The translations under genes were made by a program, and so were the position numbers. The notes under the pieces are model-generated. The model did no database searches. It was not told where the DNA came from and saw only the letters and a program-made list of their open reading frames with translations. Below, one piece after another: positions 17,771 to 27,385 of a stretch of 64,000 nt of DNA (position 1 is the stretch's first letter; the number at the start of each line of letters is the position of its first letter). This DNA comes from Brevinema_A sp051649245 (GTDB lineage: Bacteria > Spirochaetota > Brevinematia > Brevinematales > Brevinemataceae), in the NCBI GenBank assembly GCA_051649245.1, contig JBOFGS010000024.1, forward strand, positions 1 to 64,000, in the 5' to 3' direction.

Positions 17771-20257
17771 TTAGAGACCATTTGATAAATCAAACGATAG
17801 ATCTAAGTCATCTGTAGATATGCTTTCTTCTAAAATATAAGGATCGGTTGATTCATTCATCAGATTTTCTGATTCAACATCTACTAATTCTACTGACTCA
17901 CCTGAAATAGCATATTGTGTTTTTTGTGTTAATTGTGCTTGGATTTGATTAACTATTTTTGGATTTCCATAAGTTTGAGGTACTGTTCCTGGCAAAAAAT
18001 ACTCAACATATCCATCAGAATCAGATGCAGATGTGAGTAAACCTGTGTATGGTGATACAAACGCTGGTTGTAATCCTGATTTATCTCTTCTGAATTCTAA
18101 TTCTGATGGTGCGGAAATTTGATTAATTTGGTTCATATAGTTCATCCAAGGAGGAGCTGCTACTAAGGCACTTGCACGTCCTTTCCCAAGTGATTTTCCT
18201 GCTTTATCTAATCCCATCCAAATAACAGTAGTTGTCTTTTCTGTAAATCCTGCAAACCAAGCATCTGTCCAATTTGCTGATGTGCCTGACTTAGCTCCTG
18301 TTGCAATAAAATCCATATAACCTGCTCTATTGGCAGCACCACGACCAGTTCCTTTTGTAATCACATCATTAAGAAGACTTTGCATTAATTTAGCTGTACC
18401 AGGTGAAATTACTTGTTCTTTTTGTTTTGCTAAATGAGGTGTTTTAAAATCATCCAACAGTTTTCCATTTCTATCATAAACGTAAAGAATACTGATGGGA
18501 TCAACAGTTTTTCCTCCATTTGCAAAAGCACTATATGCTTGAGCGACAGATAATGGAGTAGCAATTCCTGTTCCAAGAGCAGTAGCAATTTGATTATGGA
18601 TTCGTTTTTCAAGTACTTTAGAGTCTTTTTCTCCAAGAAAAAGTTTTAATTTTTCAATAACATGGTTATAACCTAGTTGTTTTAAAAGACGTTCCCAAAT
18701 TTTAATCGTAACAATATTAATACTTAGTGTTAATGCTCTTCTAGCAGTCATCGCACCAGAGTAAGATCCATTATAGTTTCTAGGTGTCCAGGTCATTCCA
18801 TTAGGTAATCGATAAGAAATAATTTCATCAACAAAAATTTCAGATGGAGTGATTACTTTGTTATCCAAAGCAATAGCAAAAATTAATGGTTTGAAGGTAG
18901 ATCCCATTTGGCGACGTGCTTGTGTTGCACGATTGAATTGATTTGCGATGTTAAAACGACGACCACCTATCATTGCTTGAATATATCCAGTATTTGGATC
19001 GATAGAAATGAGAGAACCTTCGACACTATCAATTTTTCTATTTACTAAATGTTCAATATTATATAATTTTTCAATTTCTTGACTCGCATCACTTGTTCCA
19101 ATTAATTGAGAGGTAAGTAACATAAGATCTTGGTCTGCTGCGATCATATTTTTAACTGTTTCTTTAATACGGTTTGTACTGAATGTAAAGCTTTCTATCC
19201 CAAAAGAGGTGCCAATTAAATCTAAAATATCAATATAATGTTCATTTAGATAATTATATTGCTTAATATTATTTTCAGAATAAATAGCTTGTTCATTGGA
19301 TAAAGCATTTTCCATTTCCTTAGCAGCTATTTTTTGATAGTCTAAATTAAGTGTTGTATAAATTTGTAATCCACCTGAATACAGAAGATCCTCTCCGTAT
19401 CGATTAAGGATTTGTTGACGAACATACTCTGCAAAAAAAGGAGCAGGCTCTGTATCATCAGTAATATTTTTTGTGGCGGCAATAAACGAAGCATCGTAGT
19501 TTAACCAAAAATCTTCAAAAGTCTCGTCCGCTATTTTTTGAGAAATATAACCTTCTTTTACCATTGAGTTTAGAACAATACGATGTCGTCCTTGAGATCT
19601 TCTATAATTATTAATAGGAGAATATCCTGAAGGAGCTTGAGGTAACCCTGCCAAAAAACTGGCTTCTGCAAGATTAAGATCTTTTACTGGTTTATCAAAA
19701 TAAAATGCTGATGCTGATTGTATGCCGTATTGACCATGTCCAAAATAAATTAAATTAAAATACAATTCTAAAATTTCTTCTTTAGAATATTTTTTTTCTA
19801 TTTGAAAAGCGTACCATAGTTCAACAATCTTACGTTTTATTGATCTGGAGCTATCTGTAAAGAGAAGCTTTGCAAGTTGTTGTGTCAATCCTGAGCCACC
19901 ACGAGCCCGACGACCTCTTAGAGGATCAATTAATACCCCTTGTATCATAGCAGTGAAGTTTGCCCCATTATGTTGATAAAATCTATTATCTTCTGTAGCA
20001 ATAATAGCTCTGATTAAGTTTTGTGGAAGATCATTAAATGATACGATATCTCGTTTTTCAAGATAAAATTCACTAATTAATCTACCTTTAACATCATAGA
20101 TTTTTGAAGGGACAGAAAAATGAGAATATGCATCAAGTTGACTGACATCTTTAAGATCATTAAATGAAATAACGAGATTAGTCAATCCAATACCTGTAGC
20201 TAATGCAATAACACCTAAGACAATAAATAACTTAATCTGCCAGCTTTTTAATGACAT
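17771..20257 (-). CDS. Class A penicillin-binding protein (PBP1A type)
   Basis: A bifunctional peptidoglycan synthase of 828 aa. It has an N-terminal membrane anchor (residues about 8-30), then the GT51 transglycosylase domain with ATEDNRFYQHNG and RGGSGLTQQLAKLLF, and a transpeptidase domain with SxxK (STFKPLIFA), SxN (SINIVTIKI) and KSGTS (GAKSGTSANWTDAWFAG). An insert of about 100 residues between the domains carries no recognised motif. The C-terminal acidic tail has low complexity. All catalytic motifs are intact. Confidence 0.93.
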   Translation of the reverse strand: MSLKSWQIKLFIVLGVIALATGIGLTNLVISFNDLKDVSQLDAYSHFSVPSKIYDVKGRLISEFYLEKRDIVSFNDLPQNLIRAIIATEDNRFYQHNGANFTAMIQGVLIDPLRGRRARGGSGLTQQLAKLLFTDSSRSIKRKIVELWYAFQIEKKYSKEEILELYFNLIYFGHGQYGIQSASAFYFDKPVKDLNLAEASFLAGLPQAPSGYSPINNYRRSQGRHRIVLNSMVKEGYISQKIADETFEDFWLNYDASFIAATKNITDDTEPAPFFAEYVRQQILNRYGEDLLYSGGLQIYTTLNLDYQKIAAKEMENALSNEQAIYSENNIKQYNYLNEHYIDILDLIGTSFGIESFTFSTNRIKETVKNMIAADQDLMLLTSQLIGTSDASQEIEKLYNIEHLVNRKIDSVEGSLISIDPNTGYIQAMIGGRRFNIANQFNRATQARRQMGSTFKPLIFAIALDNKVITPSEIFVDEIISYRLPNGMTWTPRNYNGSYSGAMTARRALTLSINIVTIKIWERLLKQLGYNHVIEKLKLFLGEKDSKVLEKRIHNQIATALGTGIATPLSVAQAYSAFANGGKTVDPISILYVYDRNGKLLDDFKTPHLAKQKEQVISPGTAKLMQSLLNDVITKGTGRGAANRAGYMDFIATGAKSGTSANWTDAWFAGFTEKTTTVIWMGLDKAGKSLGKGRASALVAAPPWMNYMNQINQISAPSELEFRRDKSGLQPAFVSPYTGLLTSASDSDGYVEYFLPGTVPQTYGNPKIVNQIQAQLTQKTQYAISGESVELVDVESENLMNESTDPYILEESISTDDLDLSFDLSNGL

Positions 20258-20445
20258 ATGTGTGACCTAACCTACTATTTGAATGTTTAGTAATATTTTA
20301 CTATTTTTCTTTTAAAAAATCAAATTTCTTTTTATTATGATTCTGTTTATTTATTGTAGTATATTGTTGGCAATCATTTTTTAGTTGATTTTTTTATAGA
20401 AATCGATTACTATATATACAAGTATACAAAAAATAGGAGTTGCTT

Positions 20446-21069
20446 ATGTTATTATCTAAATACTTACTGTGCTTATTTTTTATTTTTCCAGTTCTCTCTT
20501 TTTCACAAACAAATAATACCATTCGTGAAAATATAAAACAATATTTTAATGACTGGCTATCTCAAACAAATACAGAATGGGCTTTTGAAATTGACGGAAA
20601 ACAATTTTCTGTAGATAGTTTAACATACGGATTAAATTCCCTTTCTTCGAATATTGCACAACTCCCAAAAGATGAACAAAAACAACTCAAAAATTCTTAT
20701 ATTCAAACCTTTATTGATCAAACTACTATTTTGATGACATCTTATGATGATTTATTAAATTATGAAGATTTGGATTTGTTGTTACAAGAGTTTTTTCGAC
20801 AAGCTGCAACACAATTATGGCTTGAAAAAGAATTGAAAAAAAATCCTAAAGCTATAGAACCTTCAAAAAAAGAGATTGATCTCTTTTTTCAAAAAAATTC
20901 TGAAAATCTTCTTCAACGAGGATTATCTGCTTCTCAAATTATGGAATATAGTAAACAACAACTTCAACAAGAAAAACTCCAAGAATGGACACAAACAAAA
21001 CTTAATGAATTAAAAGAAAATGTTCAGATTAAAATAAACCCAAAAATAAAAAAACAACTCGATTTATAA
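20446..21069 (+). CDS. Periplasmic SurA-N-like protein
   Basis: A secreted 207-aa protein with a signal peptide (MLLSKYLLCLFFIFPVLSFS). The body resembles the N-terminal helical chaperone part of SurA/PrsA (EIDGKQFSVDSL, KNSYIQTFIDQTTILM, KEIDLFFQKNSENLLQRG) but stops before any parvulin PPIase domain. A TTG at 20440 is in frame but overlaps the AGGAG ribosome binding site, so the ATG at 20446 is the start. It may be an outer-membrane protein chaperone. The assignment is weak and rests on pattern, not on a signature motif. Confidence 0.5.
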   Translation: MLLSKYLLCLFFIFPVLSFSQTNNTIRENIKQYFNDWLSQTNTEWAFEIDGKQFSVDSLTYGLNSLSSNIAQLPKDEQKQLKNSYIQTFIDQTTILMTSYDDLLNYEDLDLLLQEFFRQAATQLWLEKELKKNPKAIEPSKKEIDLFFQKNSENLLQRGLSASQIMEYSKQQLQQEKLQEWTQTKLNELKENVQIKINPKIKKQLDL

Positions 21070-21101
21070 TAAAACACACCTTATTAGGTGTGTTTTATTA
21101 T
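21066..21101. terminator. Bidirectional terminator between SurA-like gene and recX
   Basis: A 16-bp perfect stem (ATAATAAAACACACCT / AGGTGTGTTTTATTAT) with a 4-base loop. It contains the stop codons of both converging genes. Confidence 0.9.
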
Positions 21102-21563
21102 AAATATTGATACAGCTTCTTTTGCACTTTGATACGAAAATCCTTTTCGTATCAAAAATCCAATCATTTGTTCTTTTTCAGGAATAGTATGACGATATTT
21201 TAAACAAAGTGTTTCTAATGCTTGAGATTCTTCATGATACTCTTCCTGATCAATATAACAACTAACTTCTGATTCAACCAGCTCTTTAGCGAATCCTTTA
21301 CGTATTAGTTCCAATTTCGTACGATATACTCCAAACTTCTTAGATTCAAGGAATTGTTCAATGTACAATCGAATGATTTTTTGATCATTAATCAACTGAA
21401 CATTAATTAATTCTGTTAATAATTGTTGTATTTGGCTTTCTTGTGCATTTAATAATAACATCTTTTTTTTTACTTCATTAAGAGAACGAGGTTTATAATT
21501 AATAAAATAGAGTATTTTATTTCGTAATTCATCTATAGAATAGATCTTATCATTTTTTTTCAT
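21084..21563 (-). CDS. recX: RecX-family regulator of RecA
   Basis: A 159-aa all-helical protein of the RecX family, which limits RecA filament growth. It shows the three-repeat pattern: INYKPRSLNEVKKKMLL, QLINDQKIIRLYIEQFLESKKFGVYRTKLELIRKGF and YRHTIPEKEQMIGFLIRKGFSYQSAKEAV. Length is usual. It starts one base before gpsA ends, so the two are co-transcribed. recA is not in the window. Confidence 0.85.
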   Translation of the reverse strand: MKKNDKIYSIDELRNKILYFINYKPRSLNEVKKKMLLLNAQESQIQQLLTELINVQLINDQKIIRLYIEQFLESKKFGVYRTKLELIRKGFAKELVESEVSCYIDQEEYHEESQALETLCLKYRHTIPEKEQMIGFLIRKGFSYQSAKEAVSIFIIKHT

Positions 21564-21564
21564 C

Positions 21565-22566
21565 TTAGTGGATATTGTCTTCGTTTGTGAGAGGTCTATT
21601 AATAAGTTCTTGCTTCCATTCTTCCAAGGTTAACCCTTCATATAAAATTTTATAAACAGAATCAATAATAGGGACGGAGATATTATTTTCTTTTGCGTAT
21701 TGATGGATTTGTTTGACAGCACGTACACCTTCAGGAACTTGCGTCATACTTTGTTCAATATCATAGACATTTCTACCAAGGACAATTTGTTTCCCAACAT
21801 AACGATTTCGTGAATGTTCTGAAAAACAAGTTACTATTAAATCGCCAATACCTGTTAATCCGGTAAATGTTGATGCTTTTCCCCCAACAGCAATCCCAAA
21901 ACGTGTCATCTCAGCGATTCCTCGTGTTACCAATGCTGCCAAGGCATTATCACCCAAATCTGCTGCCACAACAATCCCTGCAGCAATAGCAATAATATTT
22001 TTAATAGCTGCCCCAATCTCTACTCCCGTGGGATCTGTATTAGTATAGATTCTAGTCCAAGAAGTCGTAAAGGCTTTTTGGACTATGTGAGCAGATTCGG
22101 TATTTTCAGACGCTGCAACAAGGCATGTAAATTTTTTTAAGCTTGTATCTTCGGCATGAGAAGGTCCACTTAGTGCAACGACAGCTTTTTTATTGGGGAT
22201 CATTTCCTCAATTAAATCAGTCATTGTACGGATTGGATTTAACTCCAATCCTTTAGTTGCACTGACAATAATTTGGTTACCAGTTACGATAGGGGCTAAC
22301 TGTTCAAATAATACACCACAAAATTTACTTGGTAAAGCGATAACAATAATATCTGCATTTTTAATTGCGAGACTCAGATCTGCTTCAATATGGACATTAT
22401 TGATAGGGACTCCTGGTAAATACTTTGAATTTTCTTGTTTTATTTTGATTTCATTTAATGTTTCTGGATTAGTATTCCAAAGAGTTGTATCATTTTTTTC
22501 TGCTGTAACAATAGACAACGCTGTTCCCCAACTTCCGGCACCAAGTATTGTAATTTTATAAGACAT
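21565..22566 (-). CDS. gpsA: Glycerol-3-phosphate dehydrogenase [NAD(P)+]
   Basis: A 333-aa cytoplasmic enzyme making sn-glycerol-3-phosphate from dihydroxyacetone phosphate for phospholipid synthesis. The N-terminal Rossmann motif is ILGAGSWGTALS, followed by family motifs VIALPSKF, VSATKGLE, ALSGPSHAED, GAAIKNIIAIAAGI (catalytic Lys), GLTGIGDLIVTC and SRNRYVG. Length matches the family. It precedes recX in the same operon. Confidence 0.95.
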   Translation of the reverse strand: MSYKITILGAGSWGTALSIVTAEKNDTTLWNTNPETLNEIKIKQENSKYLPGVPINNVHIEADLSLAIKNADIIVIALPSKFCGVLFEQLAPIVTGNQIIVSATKGLELNPIRTMTDLIEEMIPNKKAVVALSGPSHAEDTSLKKFTCLVAASENTESAHIVQKAFTTSWTRIYTNTDPTGVEIGAAIKNIIAIAAGIVVAADLGDNALAALVTRGIAEMTRFGIAVGGKASTFTGLTGIGDLIVTCFSEHSRNRYVGKQIVLGRNVYDIEQSMTQVPEGVRAVKQIHQYAKENNISVPIIDSVYKILYEGLTLEEWKQELINRPLTNEDNIH

Positions 22567-22672
22567 TCAGACCTCATCATATTTCATTTTATTTTGGTAG
22601 AGAATAAAACAACTCATTAGTCAATAAGTATATTCTTCTTTAACTTTTTGTTAATAAAGAACCTACTTGTAT

Positions 22673-24544
22673 TTATTCAATTTCGCATGCATTTCCGATG
22701 CATGTTGGACTGGATGTTAGTGCCGTATTATCTTGATATTCAAGAATTGTATCTAAATTTATAATATGACCTTGATGATGAGAGTCTTTGAGCTGATAAA
22801 CAAAGTCATGGTAATCTTGCTCGGAACATACTTCATGTGATAATTGTGGATATGTGGCTTTGTCATCAGGAATAACAGAAATAGCATTGTAACTGTATCT
22901 ATTATTCCACATCCATTCTCCGACGATATCCCATTGATTATCAATGATGGAACAAGTAGCAGCAATGTTATTGGTATTTGTTCCTGAAATATGACCAGAA
23001 ACGATCCATTGATCATGTAAATATTTTACTCGTTCTAAAAAATCCAAAGAACTTTCTGTTTTAAATAGAGCATTTTCAGGAGATACAACAGGAACTTTAA
23101 TAATTGCTTCATGTGGATTATAAATATCATTTTCTAATATATAAGGAGCTTGTATAGAAAGATATTCATAAAGCGCTCCCACTTTTCCAATACGCAACCG
23201 TCTCCAATAATAGGGTGCATGACGTGGATAGATACCGGAACTTGTTTTAAGTACGATAGATGAATTATTACTTGGTTTGATTGTCGTGGAACGGATGGAA
23301 GGATTTATCCCAATTAATTTAGCTACACGATTGTTTTCATTAATAACATTTTGAGCGGCTTCTCTTAAATTATAATCAAATATCAGCCCATCCCCAATAC
23401 CTGTTAACGAAACCCCCAGTAGAGCATCTTGTTTAGCACGTTGCTGCCAAGTATCTTTTAAATAATGAAAATCAACATAACCTGATTGTAATGTTCCTAT
23501 AAATGCACCAGCTTTCATCCTATCATTTAAATCTATTTGTGAGGTGATATTTCCTGTATTTATTTCGATCAAATTGCAAAGACCATTATTAGATAATGAA
23601 ATTTCAGTACCAGGACTCATACCTATTTCAAGATCATTAGTAAAGAAAATTTGAGGTTCACCACAGCCACTTTCTTGGATTGTTTTCCATAATTCAAAAA
23701 ATTCTTCTTTTGTTGTTGTTTCTCTATGGAGAACGATAGAATTATGTGCCCGAACTCGTTGAATATTTGTTTCCCACCAATTACCTGTTTTAGCGTTTAG
23801 CATACCTTGATCGTTTTTTGAGAACAAGGAAATAATAGAAGAGCGACGAATACCACCCGAAAGCACCGCTTCGGAAAGATGACAAATAATATCATGTACT
23901 TCAATAGGATAGAGTTTTTCGCCATTTTTTTTAGATGCAAATATTTTTTCAATATTTTCTAAACAAAGTTTTAAAGGTTCTGAACCAGGAGCTTTACTAC
24001 CACTTGTTTTGAGAGTAGTACCTCGAGGTCTAATATCTCTGTAGTCAAAATTAGGATATGTATCGGTAAGACCAAAATTTGCTTTAATAAGTTTATCAAC
24101 AGCGTTAGACCAACCCTCAATACTGTCTCCAATCTTATAACGAATCATACGAGTAGCTTTTTTTATTATGGGTAATTGAGCAACATGATGAAGTTGAACA
24201 GAAAAACCAACACCTGTACCTGATAATAATAAAAACATGATTTCAGAAAATGCTTTGTATGTGTCAATAGCTGTATAAGAACAATTATATAAACGTACAG
24301 GATTTAACTCAATTGGTCTGCCGGCAAATTGCAAACTCCGCATCGAAGGGAGTATTTTTTTTTCTCTTACAAACTCAAAAGCTTTTGCAATTTCATCAGT
24401 AATTTTGGGATACTTATCCATATGCATCATCATTACACGATCACAAATTTCATGCCAAGTTTCTCGTCTATTCTTATCATCAAGATAACGTGCATATTTG
24501 TTATAAATATTTATCTCACTTAATAAATCTTGAGTATCAAACAT
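22673..24544 (-). CDS. Class II (B12-type) ribonucleotide reductase homologue with altered radical site
   Basis: A 623-aa homologue of monomeric adenosylcobalamin-dependent ribonucleoside-triphosphate reductase. Family features are clear: YNCSYTAID (Cys88, equivalent of Cys119), FLLLSGTGVGFSVQ, LSGGIRRSSIISLFS, GTLQSGYVDFHYL, GVSLTGIGDG and a C-terminal redox pair in CIGNACEIE (Cys615/Cys620). However, the segment that normally reads TNPCCEI (Asn406, Cys408 and Glu410 of the Lactobacillus enzyme) is MSPGTEI here: Ser310, Gly312 and Glu314. Cys323 aligns with Cys419. The thiyl-radical cysteine is therefore absent although the reading frame is intact. It may be inactive or doing another job; a sequencing error is also possible. 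The gene stands alone after the membrane protein at 24598. Confidence 0.85.
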   Translation of the reverse strand: MFDTQDLLSEINIYNKYARYLDDKNRRETWHEICDRVMMMHMDKYPKITDEIAKAFEFVREKKILPSMRSLQFAGRPIELNPVRLYNCSYTAIDTYKAFSEIMFLLLSGTGVGFSVQLHHVAQLPIIKKATRMIRYKIGDSIEGWSNAVDKLIKANFGLTDTYPNFDYRDIRPRGTTLKTSGSKAPGSEPLKLCLENIEKIFASKKNGEKLYPIEVHDIICHLSEAVLSGGIRRSSIISLFSKNDQGMLNAKTGNWWETNIQRVRAHNSIVLHRETTTKEEFFELWKTIQESGCGEPQIFFTNDLEIGMSPGTEISLSNNGLCNLIEINTGNITSQIDLNDRMKAGAFIGTLQSGYVDFHYLKDTWQQRAKQDALLGVSLTGIGDGLIFDYNLREAAQNVINENNRVAKLIGINPSIRSTTIKPSNNSSIVLKTSSGIYPRHAPYYWRRLRIGKVGALYEYLSIQAPYILENDIYNPHEAIIKVPVVSPENALFKTESSLDFLERVKYLHDQWIVSGHISGTNTNNIAATCSIIDNQWDIVGEWMWNNRYSYNAISVIPDDKATYPQLSHEVCSEQDYHDFVYQLKDSHHQGHIINLDTILEYQDNTALTSSPTCIGNACEIE

Positions 24545-24597
24545 CGAAAATCTCCATTGACTTATTGTGATATTAATTTGAAAATATGAGTTAAAAA

Positions 24598-25065
24598 TTA
24601 ATTAATTTTTGTTCCACTATTTAAATATTTTATTTCTAAAATAATATTTTTAGATGTCTCAGAAAATATTGCTTGATTAATATAAAATTTTTCTTCATTA
24701 ATATGATGATCTATAATTTCAAATGTGAGTGCATTCTTATTTGTTTGACTATCACTATCAAAAATATATAAAGAATATCGCCGTTCTGTATTAATCATAG
24801 GATCTAACTCATGTTGAATTGTTGGAGCAATTTTATTTAATATATGGGTATCATTTACAACCAAAGCATTATAATACTCTATTAACGTATTATATTGGTC
24901 TTGAATGGTTGGTAGAGTACGATGTGATTTGATTTTTTGATAAATGATAAAACCCCCAAAGCCAATCGTAAGTATTGATATAGCAATAATAATCTTGAGT
25001 GATCGTTTTGTTTTGTTTTGTTTTTTGTCTACTTCATCCATAACAGGTGGTCTGAAATTCTGCAT
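24598..25065 (-). CDS. Single-pass membrane protein of unknown function
   Basis: A 155-aa protein with a short cytoplasmic basic head (DKKQNKTKRS), one transmembrane helix (about residues 27-47, IIIAISILTIGFGGFIIY) and a periplasmic domain of about 105 residues. No family recognised. A TTG at 25077 is in frame, but it overlaps the GAGG ribosome binding site, so the ATG at 25065 is the start. It has its own promoter (25099-25127) and may be co-transcribed with the RNR homologue 53 bases downstream. Confidence 0.65.
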   Translation of the reverse strand: MQNFRPPVMDEVDKKQNKTKRSLKIIIAISILTIGFGGFIIYQKIKSHRTLPTIQDQYNTLIEYYNALVVNDTHILNKIAPTIQHELDPMINTERRYSLYIFDSDSQTNKNALTFEIIDHHINEEKFYINQAIFSETSKNIILEIKYLNSGTKIN

Positions 25066-25098
25066 AATAAACCTCAATTGTTAATTTTACTATTTTAT

Positions 25099-25127
25099 AT
25101 TGTAAAGTATTTATAATAAAATTTCAA
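25099..25127 (-). promoter_or_regulatory. Promoter of the 155-aa membrane protein gene
   Basis: On the minus strand TTGAAA (25122-25127) and TACAAT (25099-25104) are 17 bases apart. Confidence 0.6.
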
Positions 25128-25187
25128 ATAATATTGTAATAAACTCTTTTAGAGTAATACTCTATCCCAAATAATATGATTTTAATA

Positions 25188-25787
25188 TTACTCAAACAAT
25201 TCATCTTCATTAATAAGTTCATCATCAAGAATATTTGATAATTCTGAAAGTTCAAGACTTTCAGGAGAAGGAAGATCATGTAAACTTTTTAATCGAAAAA
25301 TTTCTAAGAATCGTTTTGTGGTTCCATATAAAATATCACCTAAGAGGTCATCTGAACCAATAATATCAATTAATTTATGTGCTAATAATGTATTTAATGA
25401 ACGAGAACTGTTTACTCCTCTTATCTTATCAATCTCTTCTTTTGAGATAGGTTGTTTATATGCAACAATTGCAAGAATTTCCATTGATGTTTGAGAGAGT
25501 TTGTTTTCTTCTTTTGATCCGAATATTTCACGCAATTCTTCTTTAAAAGAAGGGTTTGTCATTAATTGATAACCATTTGCAATAGGAATAATCGTCAAAC
25601 CTGCCGAAGTGTTTTCATACCGGCTATTAAGAATATGAACCATGTTATCTATTTGATCTTTTGACATATCAAACCAAGTACAGAGTTTTTCACTATCAAC
25701 AGGCTTTCCATAAACAAATAAAATAGATTCTAGTAATCCTTGTAGTTGTTCTTGAGAATATGTCTTATTAATAAACAAAGAATTCAC
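25188..25787 (-). CDS. scpB: Segregation and condensation protein B
   Basis: A 199-aa winged-helix subunit that dimerises and binds the ScpA kleisin in the SMC condensin complex. Typical segments are LLESILFVYGKPVD, NGYQLMTNPSF, LSQTSMEILAIVAYKQPISKEEIDKIRGVNS and LLGDILYGTTKRFLEIF. The acidic C-terminus is usual. It follows scpA by four bases. The smc gene is not in the window. Confidence 0.93.
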   Translation of the reverse strand: MNSLFINKTYSQEQLQGLLESILFVYGKPVDSEKLCTWFDMSKDQIDNMVHILNSRYENTSAGLTIIPIANGYQLMTNPSFKEELREIFGSKEENKLSQTSMEILAIVAYKQPISKEEIDKIRGVNSSRSLNTLLAHKLIDIIGSDDLLGDILYGTTKRFLEIFRLKSLHDLPSPESLELSELSNILDDELINEDELFE

Positions 25788-25791
25788 CTAT

Positions 25792-26535
25792 TTATCCTCC
25801 TGAATCATCTCTTTCTTTTTTGTGAACTTCAAAATCTTGAAACAAATGATCTTGAATAATAATTGTTTTTTGGTGATAGGTCGAATCAGCTATAGCTAAA
25901 AAAGTAGCAATTTTGTCAGGTTTTTGATGTTCCCCTTCTAAAATCTCACTAAATTTGATCTTAGGTTTTATTGATAAAAGCGATGACAGACGTTCTATTT
26001 TTTGTTCCACAGTCACAAAACGACGTTTGATAGGGATGGCTTTTCGAATAAAAGCTCCTTTGTATCTAATCACAGCACGAAAAAGATCTCCAATTGTCAA
26101 TTCGTTAATTTCTTTTTTTTCAGATTGTTCAAAAGCAACTAATACTTTTCCTCTAGTAAAATAAATAGAACCCTTATCTAGACTTTCCTCCATTTTACGT
26201 GCAAGATGCTTAAAGTATCGATATTCTCTCAGTCTGCTTAATAATTCTTGTTCGTCGAGCATCTCTTCATCTGATTCATCACTAATTTTCGGAAGTAAAC
26301 GTCTTGTTTTACTGTGAATTAGTGTTGCTGCAATGACAAAAAATTCTGAAGCTAATTCAATATTAAATTCTTTCATCGTTTTTAAGTATTTGAGATATTG
26401 CTCAGTAACCTGTGCTAATGATATTTCTGTAATATCAAGTTTTGATTTTCCTATCAGTTCATCTAAAAGAGCAATAGGACCATCAAAATTTTTTAAGTGA
26501 AGTTCATAATAATTTAATGGGGAAGAAATAATCAT
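25792..26535 (-). CDS. scpA: Segregation and condensation protein A (kleisin)
   Basis: A 247-aa kleisin that bridges SMC heads. The N-terminal motif LHLKNFDGPIALLDELI and LDITEISLAQVTEQYLKYL are diagnostic, followed by LASEFFVIAATLIHSKTRRLLP. The C-terminal SMC-binding winged helix includes KIKFSEILEGE and KIATFLAIADSTYHQKTIII. It is encoded between plsC and scpB, all co-directional with short gaps, so the three form one operon. Confidence 0.93.
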   Translation of the reverse strand: MIISSPLNYYELHLKNFDGPIALLDELIGKSKLDITEISLAQVTEQYLKYLKTMKEFNIELASEFFVIAATLIHSKTRRLLPKISDESDEEMLDEQELLSRLREYRYFKHLARKMEESLDKGSIYFTRGKVLVAFEQSEKKEINELTIGDLFRAVIRYKGAFIRKAIPIKRRFVTVEQKIERLSSLLSIKPKIKFSEILEGEHQKPDKIATFLAIADSTYHQKTIIIQDHLFQDFEVHKKERDDSGG

Positions 26536-26544
26536 AACCCTTCT

Positions 26545-27294
26545 CTATGCATAGTATTTTTCAGCAATTAATGTCTGCATTTCTCTCGCAAGATCTTTTT
26601 CATCAATGTCTGTAAGCTTATCAAATTTTTGAGGAGGATGAATAATAATTTTTAATTGGGAACTAGGATCGGCAAATTTTGCTTTAGGCTTATAAAAATT
26701 ATGAAATCCACAAAGTGTAATAGGTAGGATATCTAGCTCATATTCTTTCATGATTTTTATAAATCCGCGTTTGAAAGGGTTTATTGATCCTGTAAGAGAT
26801 CTTGTGCCTTCCGGATAAATAATAATATGAGGATTCCAACCATTTTTTAGCTTCATAATATTTTGAGATATTATTTTTTGAGAAGTTCTGGCATCAGATC
26901 GTTTGATAGGAATTCCCACCCCAAGTTTAAATAAAATATTTAAACCGGGGATCTTTAATAAGCCTTCTTTTAAAATCCATGATACCGGTTGTGATATAGC
27001 TATGCTGATTGCTAAAATATCACTAAACGATCCATGATTTGCAATAATAACATAACGTTTTTCAGGATCAATATTTTCTAAACCTTCAATACTTATTTTT
27101 TGTCCAGCTATGAAAAATACAGATCTTGCCCAACTATGAATACTCCAAGCGGCTAACGGAAAAATTCTGAAAATCATAAAAAATAATGTAATAGGTACCC
27201 AAAAAAATAAAGTATATATAGGAAAAATAATATTAAAAAATAATGATTGATAGATTTTTTTTATGAATAAAAATAGTGATTGTAAAAAATGCAT
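26545..27294 (-). CDS. plsC: 1-acyl-sn-glycerol-3-phosphate acyltransferase
   Basis: A 249-aa membrane-bound enzyme that acylates lysophosphatidic acid to phosphatidic acid. The acyltransferase motifs are IIANHGSFSDI (NHxxxxD form with SFSD), GVGIPIKRSD, YPEGTRSLTG and a late LPITLCGFHNFYK. Two hydrophobic N-terminal stretches anchor it. The longer in-frame start at 27357 lies upstream of the promoter, whereas the ATG at 27294 has AAAGGAGA before it, so that start is chosen. First gene of plsC-scpA-scpB. Confidence 0.9.
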   Translation of the reverse strand: MHFLQSLFLFIKKIYQSLFFNIIFPIYTLFFWVPITLFFMIFRIFPLAAWSIHSWARSVFFIAGQKISIEGLENIDPEKRYVIIANHGSFSDILAISIAISQPVSWILKEGLLKIPGLNILFKLGVGIPIKRSDARTSQKIISQNIMKLKNGWNPHIIIYPEGTRSLTGSINPFKRGFIKIMKEYELDILPITLCGFHNFYKPKAKFADPSSQLKIIIHPPQKFDKLTDIDEKDLAREMQTLIAEKYYA

Positions 27295-27319
27295 AACAAT
27301 ATCTCCTTTTTGAGTTATC

Positions 27320-27348
27320 ATTGTATCATAATTTAAAAAAAATGTAAA
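27320..27348 (-). promoter_or_regulatory. Promoter of plsC-scpA-scpB
   Basis: On the minus strand TTTACA (27343-27348) and TACAAT (27320-27325) are 17 bases apart, just upstream of plsC. Its position excludes the longer plsC start. Confidence 0.7.
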
Positions 27349-27385
27349 CCGATTCATATTATTTTTCTATCATAAATTCTCAAAA

